DNA from: Ruminococcus flavefaciens FD-1
GTDB lineage: Bacteria; Bacillota; Clostridia; Oscillospirales; Ruminococcaceae
NCBI GenBank assembly: GCA_000174895.1
Contig: ACOK01000113.1
Coordinates: 1 to 64,000 of the forward strand
Direction: 5' to 3'
DNA: 64,000 nucleotides
Below the pieces are notes generated by a model that saw nothing but the letters and a program-made list of their open reading frames with translations, had not been told where the DNA came from and did no database searches. Position numbers and translations under genes: made by a program. Of the stretch, positions 8,907-18,100 are shown piece after piece (the first letter of the stretch is position 1; every line of letters begins with the position of its first letter).

Positions 8907-8969
8907 GGCATCACCTCCAATAATTACTATTTAATTATACCATGTAAGCCGGAATTTATCAAGTAGCTG

Positions 8970-10352
8970 TCAGAAAGAACCGAGATCAATAAAATCAGGC
9001 ATATTCTTAACGCCTTCTTCTCTGACAAGATCAGCCTGAAACGTTCCGGAAGCATGATCCACGATGAGCATAAACTGCATTTTATTATCACGGATTATAT
9101 TCGTGTGCGAATCTATAGTTTCTGATGTGAGGATATTCTTTACCGATGTAATATTCAGGGGATCGCTTCCGGAAAATATGTCATTGTACTTTCTCCACGT
9201 TAAATATCTGATATTTAATGTGTTTTTATCAAGTGTGATCCTATCCGTTTCTCCATTAGAAACAAAGCTGATTACATTAAAAAAGCAATCGGGGCAGTCG
9301 TATGGCAAAGCCCCAAACAGATCTGTATCCTTATCCCTGAGAACAGATTTTCCTTTTTCACTGCTGAGTTCGGCAGAAAAAACATTGTCTCTGTCCGACA
9401 GAAAAACACTGAACAAATAATCGGGATCATACACTTCCTTAACAAGATATTCACCTGTTTTCTCAGCAGTATCGCACTTTTCCAGAGCTTCTCTGATAAC
9501 GAATGAACGTGGTATACCGCAGGGATGATCATATTTGACCTCACGGTCAGCATTAATTATCGAGGCAAGAACGCCTTTATCCGTAACGGCAGTTTTTACA
9601 CCGAGCATTCCCAGATACGAAACGGAATTTACAGTACGATTATCTCCTATAAGCCTTAACACACAGTGATCGGATAATAATAAATCGCTTTTTCTGCAAA
9701 ATGAAACAGCAGTAACAGCGGATATCTGACTGCCTGTTTCAGATCTGTTTCCACCGACTGAAACAGCACTGCCGTTGTAATCCAGAAAAATGTCATAGTA
9801 CAGCTGAAAAATAACCGCTTCATCTGAGGATAAAACCCCGTCATTCAGCGAAATACCGTCAGTTTTGCTGAATACGGAAGCAAAGCCCTCCACCTCATCG
9901 CCGTAATCCGGAGGAAGGGATGAGCGCATCTTATCTGCGAGTTCAAGCAGTACGGCATTTCTCTTGCTTTTCTTTACAAGAACCATAGATGCGATCATTG
10001 TATCACTAATGATCTGTTCAGCCTTTTTCTCAAAATCATGGTCCGCTTTAAGAAGAGTTTCGGCATAGGCTCTTCCTGCACCGAAATGATCGCCCGAGCG
10101 AAGATCAAGGAATACATCGTAATAGTCGTTCTTCTTTTGTATGGTACATATACCGTCTTCAGAAGTGAAAACCTCGATCGTCTTCTCTGAAACGGGTGGG
10201 ATATTACTGTAATCATTATTGGTAAAACGATTATCAACAGGTTCAAGGGCAGAGCTTTCCTGTTGTGGGAACACGAAAGTATCATAGGTCTCGGCTTCAC
10301 ATGAAGTAAGAGCGCAAAGCAATGAAACAGCTGTAAACAATATTTTTTTCAT
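8970..10352 (-). CDS. Lipoprotein resembling C45 (acyl-CoA:6-APA acyltransferase-like) NTN hydrolases
   Basis: A 460-residue lipoprotein. The signal peptide ends in the lipobox LTSC near residues 13-17. The body matches the C45 fold pattern: GDHFGAGRAYAETLLK near 90, the acidic helix region near 140-190, YLGMLGVKTAVTDKGVLASIINA near 250-270, and IPRSFVIREALEKCDTAEK near 283-300. The catalytic Cys that normally follows the mid-protein loop is not evident: the equivalent stretch reads YNGSAVSVGG. It may be an inactive or Ser-based relative that binds a peptide or lipid substrate outside the membrane. The start is four bases after the stop of the ABC ATPase gene. Family call is by pattern only. 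Confidence 0.55.
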   Translation of the reverse strand: MKKILFTAVSLLCALTSCEAETYDTFVFPQQESSALEPVDNRFTNNDYSNIPPVSEKTIEVFTSEDGICTIQKKNDYYDVFLDLRSGDHFGAGRAYAETLLKADHDFEKKAEQIISDTMIASMVLVKKSKRNAVLLELADKMRSSLPPDYGDEVEGFASVFSKTDGISLNDGVLSSDEAVIFQLYYDIFLDYNGSAVSVGGNRSETGSQISAVTAVSFCRKSDLLLSDHCVLRLIGDNRTVNSVSYLGMLGVKTAVTDKGVLASIINADREVKYDHPCGIPRSFVIREALEKCDTAEKTGEYLVKEVYDPDYLFSVFLSDRDNVFSAELSSEKGKSVLRDKDTDLFGALPYDCPDCFFNVISFVSNGETDRITLDKNTLNIRYLTWRKYNDIFSGSDPLNITSVKNILTSETIDSHTNIIRDNKMQFMLIVDHASGTFQADLVREEGVKNMPDFIDLGSF

Positions 10353-10356
10353 ATCG

Positions 10357-11115
10357 TTACCACCCCAGTTCACTAAGCCAGTGATGAAGCTTTCTCTCTC
10401 TGGAAGCTATTTCCTCAACGTCCTCAAGTTTGCCAAGAACCAATTCACCCTGTATTCCGCCATCCATGAGATAAACGACTCTGTTGCTGAACGAAGCGAC
10501 TCTTTCGCTGTGGGTGACCATAAGGATAGTTGTACCATCCCTGTTAGCAGTATTAAGCTCACGCATAACATCGCCCGAAGCCTTTGAATTGAGTGCACCT
10601 GTAGGCTCGTCGGCAAAAATGATCTTCGGAGAATTAATAAGCGCACGGCAGAGACAGGCTCTCTGAAGCTGACCGCCCGATACCTCAGTAAGCTCTTTTG
10701 AAGCTGTATCGATAATTTCCAGCCTCCTCATAAGTTCTTCAGCACGGCGGTCAACTTCCTTCTTGTTCATACCTGCCTGATAGCCGGGGAGTATGATATT
10801 ATCCATGATGCAGAGATTTTTCATCATATACATCTGCTGGAAGATGAACCCCATTTTTCTCAGCCTGAGTTCGGTGAGTTCATTTCTTGTCATTGAGCTC
10901 AGGCTTCTTCCCTCGAATTCGACAATTCCCGAAGATGCCTGATCCATTCCACTCACGGTATAGAGGAGAGTGGATTTACCGCTTCCGCTTGGTCCCATAA
11001 CCGTTACAAATTCACCCTCTTCAATATCGAGGTCAATATTGCAAAGAACATTATTGCTGTTGGAGCGAATGATATATGTCTTGCAGAGATCTCTTACTTT
11101 AAGCAATTGGTTCAT
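10357..11115 (-). CDS. ABC transporter ATP-binding protein (MacB/LolD type)
   Basis: A 252-residue ATPase. Walker A GPSGSGKSTL is near 40-49, Q-loop FIFQQMYM near 88-95, signature VSGGQLQRACL near 144-154, Walker B IIFADEPTGAL near 164-174, and H-loop VTHS near 200. It matches the DVF/MacB-LolD family that powers FtsX-type mechanotransmission proteins, not importers. The partner permease is encoded eight bases upstream. GAGGTAATAT precedes the ATG. Confidence 0.92.
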   Translation of the reverse strand: MNQLLKVRDLCKTYIIRSNSNNVLCNIDLDIEEGEFVTVMGPSGSGKSTLLYTVSGMDQASSGIVEFEGRSLSSMTRNELTELRLRKMGFIFQQMYMMKNLCIMDNIILPGYQAGMNKKEVDRRAEELMRRLEIIDTASKELTEVSGGQLQRACLCRALINSPKIIFADEPTGALNSKASGDVMRELNTANRDGTTILMVTHSERVASFSNRVVYLMDGGIQGELVLGKLEDVEEIASRERKLHHWLSELGW

Positions 11116-11123
11116 ATATTACC

Positions 11124-13538
11124 TCACATTTCTTCATTTATGTTTCTGAGATCGATATTCTTTATTTTTCTCAGTATCAAAAGGGATGGGATAAGAATAG
11201 CTGCCGAAAAAATAAGCGGAATTATCACAAAGGTAAAAATCGGCATGGATACAAACCTGAAACCTGTCAGATTAACTATGCGTTCAGTAAGTATCCTCAC
11301 AAACTGAAGACCGAGTGTGGATGTAAGAATTATTCCGAGAACTACAGAAACCGATGCAAGAACAACTATCTTCAGCAGCTGCCATCTTCTTATGGTCTTG
11401 TCATTGAATCCGAGATTCATAAGCAGTGAGATATCCTGTTTGTCTTCTGTGAGGAAAATGTTCAGATAAAGTATCGTTATGAGAATGCTTATCACCACAA
11501 CAGCGATACAGAAAGAATACATTATCAGATCAATGACAGATATGTAAATATCGAGAAAAAAATCGATGAATTCATCTGTGTCCATTACGCATTCATCGCC
11601 AAAAATATCCCTGATCTGATCAAGTACAGCTTCCTTGTCATCTGAATCAATAATAGTCGAAGAGTAGGATGATCTGTAATCATCGCCCTCGTAAGGAACA
11701 TAATCAGGAGATGTGATCACTATCGGATAGCCTGCCTCCATAGAATCGAAAAGTCCGGTAACAACAAGCTGTTCTTTTTTTACAAAGATCTCATTTTCAC
11801 CAATATCCAGCTCTATTATTGAGCCCGGGGAAATATTCATTCTCTTTGCACTGTAGCAGGACATTGCGACCTCATTTTTCAGAACAGGGGCTCTTCCGCA
11901 GCTGTATTGCAGATCTTTTGCATCCTTCATATAATAATAGATCAGCATATCATACTTCTGGCCTTCACTTCCTGTAACCGTAGCAATATCATCATCGTAC
12001 AATTCGTAATGAGCCGGAATATTGTTTTCCTTCAGCGTCATATTGATTTCCTGATCTAATGATAGATTTTCATAATCAGCTTTTTCATCAAGTCTGAGAT
12101 AAATATCCTCATCCATTTTATTAAAGTCCAAGTCAAAATCAATGTGAGTATATAACCCGTATTTCATAAAGTTCTCACTGACGATGGAATGCCTGAAAGT
12201 CACTGTCAGCAGCATAATACTAACGCATAGGGTATATGTAAGGACGAGAAAAATGTAACGTCTGAAGTTTGACGTGATATCAGCCAGTGCAAGGTAAAGC
12301 GAAACCGGTACAGCCTTGTTTTTGTGCAGTCTGGGAGACATAGACGGGGAATAGCGCTCTCCGAGAGTTTCGCCATGGATAGCAGTCATAATGGAAATCG
12401 AATTCATCTTTTTCATAGTGAGCAGCGAGAAAAGGATGATGCCGGCAATAATACTCATAACAGCAGATATGCCGACTGCCAGAAAAACAAATACAGAAGG
12501 CATGGGATAGTAGCTGAACAGGATATTCACAAATATTTTTGCAGCGGGATATCCGGCTGCAATACCGATGCCGCCTCCGATCACAGAGAATGCGATATAT
12601 TTTGCACAGAAAAGCCATCGGAACTTAATGGAATCCACACCAACCGCACGCATTATACCTATCTCTTTTTCCTGTTCCTTTAATTCGGTAATAACCGTAA
12701 AACGAATTGTAAGGAAAATGAGAATTATCATAAAAACGCTCAGGAGAGACATGAACACTGATACCAGATCAGCTATAATGCTATCGTCGCTTAATTCATC
12801 TGTAGTTCGGTATATTCCGAGTTTCAAGCTGCTGTCTTTATTCAGATCATTATACCAAAGATAACACTGATTGATCAAGTCAGGTCTGACATTAAGATAA
12901 ATGCAATGAAATGTCCTGAAAAAGTTATCTTTCAATATCTCATAATCAGAGTCTGAAACAATGATCCTGCAAAAAACAGAGGTGTGTTCTTTGTAGAAGT
13001 GACCGATAGTAAATTCATAAATGTAGCCAAGTTCATTAGAGATCCTGATTTTGTCGCCTTCCTTCGCCCCCAACTCAGCAGCAAATCTTGACGACACGGC
13101 AACTTCACCGTTCTTGACGTAAAAAGGTTTATCATCTCTGTCGTAAACCAGATCACGTTTCAGTGACTGACGCATAAAACAAAAATTGGTATTCAGTTTT
13201 TCAGCATCTTTATCAGTATTGAAGTCTGTGATATCGATCTGATAATCATTTAACCTGATATTCTCCATCAGATCGTAGGAAATAACATCTTCTTTATTAT
13301 CTAAATAGTTCTTGATTCTCTCGCCCTCAGAATCTGCGATCTCATCAGGTACATTGTAAAACAGAATAACATCCGAAGACTTGTACAGTTTTTTTGATTC
13401 AGCAGAACCAGTAAAACATATGTAAAGCACAGCAGATGTAATAAAAACAAGGACCGAAGCGATAAAAATAAAAATAAAAAGAATAGTATTAAGACCTTTT
13501 TTGGACATAAGATCTTTTTTTAGCATACGAAAGAACAT
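11124..13538 (-). CDS. Large FtsX-family ABC permease
   Basis: An 804-residue membrane protein. TM1 is at ~15-40, then an extracytoplasmic domain of ~220 residues. Three TMs form the first FtsX core at ~262-385 (RFTVITELKEQEKEIGIMRAVGVD is the typical coupling region). Another TM lies at ~425-445, a second extracytoplasmic domain at ~455-665, and a second FtsX core with three TMs at ~670-795 (EDKQDISLLMNLGFNDKTIRRW). This duplicated architecture is that of LolCE/MacB-like and Firmicute peptide-handling permeases. It is first in an operon with ATPase, lipoprotein, regulator and kinase, so it probably exports, extracts or senses a lipid or peptide at the envelope. RBS AGGAGATCAAA. Confidence 0.88.
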   Translation of the reverse strand: MFFRMLKKDLMSKKGLNTILFIFIFIASVLVFITSAVLYICFTGSAESKKLYKSSDVILFYNVPDEIADSEGERIKNYLDNKEDVISYDLMENIRLNDYQIDITDFNTDKDAEKLNTNFCFMRQSLKRDLVYDRDDKPFYVKNGEVAVSSRFAAELGAKEGDKIRISNELGYIYEFTIGHFYKEHTSVFCRIIVSDSDYEILKDNFFRTFHCIYLNVRPDLINQCYLWYNDLNKDSSLKLGIYRTTDELSDDSIIADLVSVFMSLLSVFMIILIFLTIRFTVITELKEQEKEIGIMRAVGVDSIKFRWLFCAKYIAFSVIGGGIGIAAGYPAAKIFVNILFSYYPMPSVFVFLAVGISAVMSIIAGIILFSLLTMKKMNSISIMTAIHGETLGERYSPSMSPRLHKNKAVPVSLYLALADITSNFRRYIFLVLTYTLCVSIMLLTVTFRHSIVSENFMKYGLYTHIDFDLDFNKMDEDIYLRLDEKADYENLSLDQEINMTLKENNIPAHYELYDDDIATVTGSEGQKYDMLIYYYMKDAKDLQYSCGRAPVLKNEVAMSCYSAKRMNISPGSIIELDIGENEIFVKKEQLVVTGLFDSMEAGYPIVITSPDYVPYEGDDYRSSYSSTIIDSDDKEAVLDQIRDIFGDECVMDTDEFIDFFLDIYISVIDLIMYSFCIAVVVISILITILYLNIFLTEDKQDISLLMNLGFNDKTIRRWQLLKIVVLASVSVVLGIILTSTLGLQFVRILTERIVNLTGFRFVSMPIFTFVIIPLIFSAAILIPSLLILRKIKNIDLRNINEEM

Positions 13539-13624
13539 TTTGATCTCCTAAAGATAGAATTAGTATAATACCATTATATCACATCTTGTATTAAAAAGTC
13601 TTTAAAAAATCAAAATATACAAAA

Positions 13625-13668
13625 AAAGAAGACCCTGTACCAGATAAATGCGGTACAAGATCTTCTTC
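13625..13668 (-). terminator. Intrinsic terminator of the GH30 gene
   Basis: On the minus strand, GAAGA-TCTTGTACC / GGTACAGGGTCTTC with a 10-base loop, followed by a run of seven T. Confidence 0.8.
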
Positions 13669-13683
13669 ATTATTATTTATTGC

Positions 13684-15981
13684 TTAGTTGTTCTCAGGGA
13701 GGGACGAGATAAGACCAAGCATAAACTTCTGAATAGCCAGTGCGTCACTATTTGTTACACCGTCACCCACGTTTGAGCAGTCTGCATTAGCTCTGCCCTG
13801 ATCGGAGATCTGGTACTTTGATGGATTTGAAAGTGACTGCATTATCAGAACAGCGTCTGAGATATCAACCTTACCGTCGCAGTTAGCGTCGCCAGTGAGG
13901 TTTGCATTTACATCCTGCTGAGATGATGTAGTAGTAGTTTCAACAGGAGCAGTCTCAGTTACTGTTGTAGGCTCCGGAGTAGTTGTAGGCTCGGGAGTTG
14001 TAGTGGGTTCAGGAGTAGTTGTAGGCTCAGGTGTTGTAGTTGGCTGTGTAGTAGTTGTAGTAGTGGTGGTAGTAGTTGTAGTAGTTGTTGTGGTAGTAGT
14101 AGTTGTTGTTGTAGTGGTGGTAGTTGTTGTAGTTGTAGTGGTTGTGGTAGCAACAGGGCCCTGAATCTGTGTACCGGCCTTGGCTACGATAGCTTCATCG
14201 ATATAGAAGTTATCTGTGCCCTCCTCAGTCTCAATATAGAGAACATAGTCTGAACCGTCCGGGAGCTTATAGTTTGGATTTGCAAGGTGAACATATTCGC
14301 CGTTTGACTGAGCAGAAGCGATATGAGCATACTTTGTCTCACCGCTTGTATCAGTATACTGGAGTGAGAGGAATACATTAGCGCTTGTATCTTCAAGCAT
14401 AGTAGCTGCTACACTGAAGCTGTAAGAATTTCCGCCCTTGAATGTGTTGGAATCGAGAGACTTCTGAACACCGTTCCATGCCTTTTCACGATTCTGAACG
14501 AGGAGTCCGTTTGTATCCTTGTAAGGTCTGCGGCCGCTGAGAGTGAGCTCGGAAGCACCTCTTGCCTCCCAGTTATCAGTACCATTTTCAAATGTATCGT
14601 GGTAGTAGTAACCGTTTGAATCAGGTGTGATAGGATCACTGCTTACAGGCGGATTATCATCAACAGGGAGGCTGCTGCCGTCGCCTGCGAGAGTTACAAC
14701 GTATGTAGAAACGCTGTTAGCAGGGAGCTGTGAGAAGAACTTGGAACCGTTTGCTTCCATGCCTGCAGTCTTTGCAAGGTTCTCGCTGCCTGTAGTTCTG
14801 TAGCGGTCAACGTTCTTGATAGTTCTGCCGCTGATGTTGAATTCCTGAGTTATCTCTGAGCTTCCCTTATTGATAGCAACGATCTCGACCTGAGTATCGC
14901 TGTGCTTGTAAGCAGAAACGAAGATGTTGCTGCTGGGCTGCTCTGTACAATCGATACGGTAATCACCGGGACGAACATACTTTGAGAACTGAGCCATCAT
15001 GTAACCACGCTTTGTGATAGCGCCGTTGGAGCCGTTCTGATCGATAAGGCTGTACTGTCTCTTGATGTACCACCATGTATAAACGCTCATGTTGCCGACA
15101 ACGAGGCCGTTATGGATGTTTTCAGCAACATCAAGAGCTTCAGGCCAGCGGTTGGCTGAGTTAGCGTCTGAGTTTGGTACATAAACCTCAGTCATCCAGA
15201 TCTCTCTGCCGCTGTTTTCAAGAGCAGGGAAGTCCATCTTGTTTCTTGGAGTGCCGTAGAAATGAGTACCGAAAACATCTGTATTAGCGTTAGCCTTGGA
15301 GTTGTTCAGTATCTTTGTGTAGTAGTCTCTGCCGTTGCCCCATGCACCGTACTGGAAAGTTTCAGGTGACATAAGTTTTGTGCTTGTGATCTGATCGCCG
15401 TAGTTAGCAATAAAATCGGTAGTCTCGTCAGGCGACCAGTAAGTCCACTCCTTTGAGAAGTCAGGCTCATTCTGAACTGAGATAGAGTAAAGGTTAACAC
15501 CATTGCTCTTCATGTAGTTACCGAAATCATTCAGATGCTTAGCATATGCACCGTAATTTCTCTTAGGCAGATGAAGTTTACCGTTATTTCCGCCTGATTC
15601 AGCCAGATTTGACGGTGGCTCCCAAGGTGTGGCGAAGATCGTAGCGCCCTGCTTTGCAGCGTACTGAGCAGTAGGAAGAGCAAGCTTCCACTGAGCGCTG
15701 TTAGGGTTAACGTAAACACGAAGAACAGTAAGACCGAGCTGACCATCGCCGTTGCCGAAAGCTCTTGCCTTTTCAGCATCGGATAAGGTGTAGCCCTGCC
15801 ACTCCTGCATATCGATACCGCCGAAGCCTCTGATACGCTGATAGGTCTTATTTGTGTTGACGGTAACTGCACTTGCAGCTTCAACTGAAGTTATCGTCGG
15901 CATAGTGCTTGAAACAGACAGCATCATAGCTGCTGCAACAACACCCGAAACTACTGATTTAACTTTAGTTCCTATTTTCAT
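13684..15981 (-). CDS. Secreted GH30 (glucurono)xylanase with CBM22-like module, poly-Thr linker and dockerin
   Basis: A 765-residue cellulosomal enzyme. Signal peptide ~1-36; GH30 catalytic domain ~38-445 beginning TYQRIRGFGGIDMQEW, with acid/base Glu in SVQNEPDF and nucleophile Glu in IWMTEVYVP; CBM22-like domain ~460-605 (DTFENGTDNWEARG...); linker of 34 consecutive Thr (14047-14148) then PTTTPEP repeats; C-terminal dockerin (GDANCDGKVDISDAVLIMQS / NADCSNVGDGVTNSDALAIQK). It should cleave heteroxylan backbones while docked through cohesin. I chose the ATG at 15981 because AGGGAGGTATTAAA precedes it and a proper signal peptide follows. Most GH30 subfamily 8 enzymes attack glucuronoxylan, but the specificity residue was not checked. 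Confidence 0.92.
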   Translation of the reverse strand: MKIGTKVKSVVSGVVAAAMMLSVSSTMPTITSVEAASAVTVNTNKTYQRIRGFGGIDMQEWQGYTLSDAEKARAFGNGDGQLGLTVLRVYVNPNSAQWKLALPTAQYAAKQGATIFATPWEPPSNLAESGGNNGKLHLPKRNYGAYAKHLNDFGNYMKSNGVNLYSISVQNEPDFSKEWTYWSPDETTDFIANYGDQITSTKLMSPETFQYGAWGNGRDYYTKILNNSKANANTDVFGTHFYGTPRNKMDFPALENSGREIWMTEVYVPNSDANSANRWPEALDVAENIHNGLVVGNMSVYTWWYIKRQYSLIDQNGSNGAITKRGYMMAQFSKYVRPGDYRIDCTEQPSSNIFVSAYKHSDTQVEIVAINKGSSEITQEFNISGRTIKNVDRYRTTGSENLAKTAGMEANGSKFFSQLPANSVSTYVVTLAGDGSSLPVDDNPPVSSDPITPDSNGYYYHDTFENGTDNWEARGASELTLSGRRPYKDTNGLLVQNREKAWNGVQKSLDSNTFKGGNSYSFSVAATMLEDTSANVFLSLQYTDTSGETKYAHIASAQSNGEYVHLANPNYKLPDGSDYVLYIETEEGTDNFYIDEAIVAKAGTQIQGPVATTTTTTTTTTTTTTTTTTTTTTTTTTTTTTTTTTQPTTTPEPTTTPEPTTTPEPTTTPEPTTVTETAPVETTTTSSQQDVNANLTGDANCDGKVDISDAVLIMQSLSNPSKYQISDQGRANADCSNVGDGVTNSDALAIQKFMLGLISSLPENN
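14047..14148 (-). repeat. Poly-threonine tract of 34 codons
   Basis: Thirty-four Thr codons in a row on the minus strand. They mix ACA, ACT and ACC irregularly and contain no ACG, so the tract is uniform in protein but not a pure DNA microsatellite. PTTTPEP units follow on the C-terminal side. In the secreted enzyme it would be a flexible, probably glycosylated, linker between the CBM22-like module and the dockerin. Confidence 0.95.
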
Positions 15982-16020
15982 TTTAATACCTCCCTGAATA
16001 GTTGTGTAAGTGTTGTACAT

Positions 16021-16387
16021 ACACTTTTATGTGCGATTAATGAAGTTGTATTGACTTCTTGTATATATTATAATATAAAAAACTGATGCAGTAAACCCAC
16101 AATATAAATATAAGGTGGACAATATGAAGTTTTAAAATACCCTAAGGATAATACATAGTGCAATTATTATATTGAATATTACAATTTGTTGAATAATATT
16201 GCTTTTTGTATTTTTCTCCATTTTTATACTCGCTGACATAATAGCAGAATCAATTTCAGAGTTTATGTATACAAAAAATATTTATATTATCGTAAAATCT
16301 ATGTACACTATTGACAAATGCGTTGAAGATGTTGTATAATTAATATGAAATGATAATGTACGTATAACTTGAAATGGGGGTATAGAC
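16021..16387. promoter_or_regulatory. AT-rich divergent promoter region between xylanase and protease genes
   Basis: Very AT-rich. For the plus-strand protease gene: TTGACA 16311-16316, 18-base spacer, TATAAT 16335-16340. For the minus-strand xylanase gene a TATAAT-like element lies near 16065-16075 with a weak -35. No terminator, repeat or further gene is seen. Confidence 0.6.
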
Positions 16388-18022
16388 ATGAGAGATTTTC
16401 TCAAAAAAGCACTGTCACTTCTCTGCTCAGCAGCATTAACAGTTACCGTATCAGGTGCATTTTCTGCATCTGCCGATTGGGAACACATCGGTTACATGGG
16501 TGACCTGAACCGTGATAAGGATGTTACACTTGCAGATCTTGTTATTATGAGCCGTCATCTTCACGGAGTCGAACCGCTTAGCAATGCAAACAGCTATCAC
16601 GTAAAAAAATCATTTATAGGTATTCACGGAGCTGACGGATTCCAGGCAGGGGAGTACTTCGTAACCGCTGACATCAATCAGGACGGCCAGGTGGATGTTT
16701 TCGATATGATCCAGCTTCGCAAAAACATTATTTCACAGGACAATCCGTGGATCTGGCAGTGGGAGAGTGAACAGAATCTTCCCGAAGATCCGCTTGAAGA
16801 TTACGGCGAATTCATAGGTGCTCCCGTAGATGATGTAGAAAAATACCTGCCGTCTCACGGCGATGCGAAACTTCTTATTATTTATGCAGATTTTGAAGAC
16901 TGCAAATACGAATATAATCCTTCCCCTGAAGACATAGAGAGAATAGCATTCGGTCCCGAAGACGAATCCAGCAATATGTATCCGTTTGAAAGCGCCACTG
17001 CATTCTACGCCAGATCATCAAAAGGATCTATGCATCTCAGCGGAAATGCATTTCCGTATACTGCAAAGGAATCGGTAAAGAATTATCACCTGGTTCCCGG
17101 CCAGAAAAAGCTTGTCACAGAAGCGCTTGCCGAGCTCGACGCTAAAGTTGACTTCCATGATTACGATGGAGATAACGACGGCTTTATCGATACAGTCCTG
17201 CTTATCGTACCAAAAGAAGCAGGGGATGAAACATGGTGGCCGGCAGCAGTTCCGTTCTCAAACGATGCATATAAGTATGACGGTTTGCAGATCGGACATA
17301 TGATCACAGGCAACTGCCAGATAAACAGCGCAACAGACTACCGTGACTTTACAAACACCATTCTGCACGAAATGGGGCATTGTATGGGACTTCCCGACTA
17401 TTATCTCTACGATGTGGAAGGCGATCATGATGGACTTCACGGAACAGCCGGAAGCGAAATGATGGATGATTCAGGCGGAGATTTCAGCTGCGTTTCAAAG
17501 CTTCAGCTTGGCTGGTACAGAAAAGATCAGGTAATGATCTTTGAACCGACAGAGGAACTTAATAATTATACGCTTTATAACGCTCAGTCAGACAGAGGCA
17601 ATACGCTGATAATCCCCTGCGGCGAATTAGATGACAGGTATCACTGCGAGTGCATCATGCTTGAATATACAACAAAAGACGCCAACAACAGTTCGCCTCC
17701 GTGGTATGTACAGATAGGCGAGGGAGTAAGGGCATACCACGCCGACATGACTCTACATGACAACGGATGGTGGGTCTCCTATAAATATGCCAGCGGCTCG
17801 GAATTTACAAACAACTATAACGGACGCCGATTCATCAGGCTGATCAACGACTACAAAGGCGACAATATATTTAAACCGTTTGATTTTCTCAGCTATTTTA
17901 CCGAAGGATTCGCCTGGTATGACGAAAACGATGAAGCAACCAAAGATGTGAAAATGGAGATAATGGTAGGAAATATGGATGGTGAAAGCTGTACATTAAC
18001 TATTCAATCAAAGTGGGAATAA
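16388..18022 (+). CDS. Secreted M6-family metalloprotease with N-terminal dockerin
   Basis: A 544-residue protein. Signal peptide ~1-28 (ending SASA). A dockerin follows directly at ~37-118, with loops GDLNRDKDVTLADLVIMSRH and ADINQDGQVDVFDMIQLRK, widely separated by an insert. The protease domain covers ~150-544, with the zinc motif HEMGHCMGLPDYY near 329-341 (HExxHxxGxxD) and the M6 hallmarks GDNDGFIDTVLLIVP and SEMMDDSGGDFS. M6 enzymes (immune inhibitor A relatives) cut secreted or surface proteins. A dockerin before the catalytic domain would place a protease on the cellulosome scaffold, perhaps for processing of complex components (inference). RBS is GGGGG, upstream of the ATG. Confidence 0.9.
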   Translation: MRDFLKKALSLLCSAALTVTVSGAFSASADWEHIGYMGDLNRDKDVTLADLVIMSRHLHGVEPLSNANSYHVKKSFIGIHGADGFQAGEYFVTADINQDGQVDVFDMIQLRKNIISQDNPWIWQWESEQNLPEDPLEDYGEFIGAPVDDVEKYLPSHGDAKLLIIYADFEDCKYEYNPSPEDIERIAFGPEDESSNMYPFESATAFYARSSKGSMHLSGNAFPYTAKESVKNYHLVPGQKKLVTEALAELDAKVDFHDYDGDNDGFIDTVLLIVPKEAGDETWWPAAVPFSNDAYKYDGLQIGHMITGNCQINSATDYRDFTNTILHEMGHCMGLPDYYLYDVEGDHDGLHGTAGSEMMDDSGGDFSCVSKLQLGWYRKDQVMIFEPTEELNNYTLYNAQSDRGNTLIIPCGELDDRYHCECIMLEYTTKDANNSSPPWYVQIGEGVRAYHADMTLHDNGWWVSYKYASGSEFTNNYNGRRFIRLINDYKGDNIFKPFDFLSYFTEGFAWYDENDEATKDVKMEIMVGNMDGESCTLTIQSKWE

Positions 18023-18045
18023 AGAACGGAATCTTCATTATTAAA

Positions 18046-18090
18046 AAAAGACCTTCGATCTGCTTTATACGGCGATCGAAGGTCTTTTCA
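18046..18090. terminator. Bidirectional intrinsic terminator
   Basis: Stem AAAGACCTTCGATC (18047-18060) / GATCGAAGGTCTTT (18074-18087) with A-rich and T-rich flanks. It separates the convergent protease and solute-binding protein genes. Confidence 0.9.
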
Positions 18091-18100
18091 TATTCAATTA

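Noticed and set aside
8325-8966. 213-codon open frame opposite the response regulator gene
   Set aside because: Entirely antisense to a gene with complete conserved motifs, no start signal.
14041-14150. Microsatellite or CRISPR-like repeat
   Set aside because: The triplets are irregular and code in frame for Thr within an enzyme linker; no spacers.
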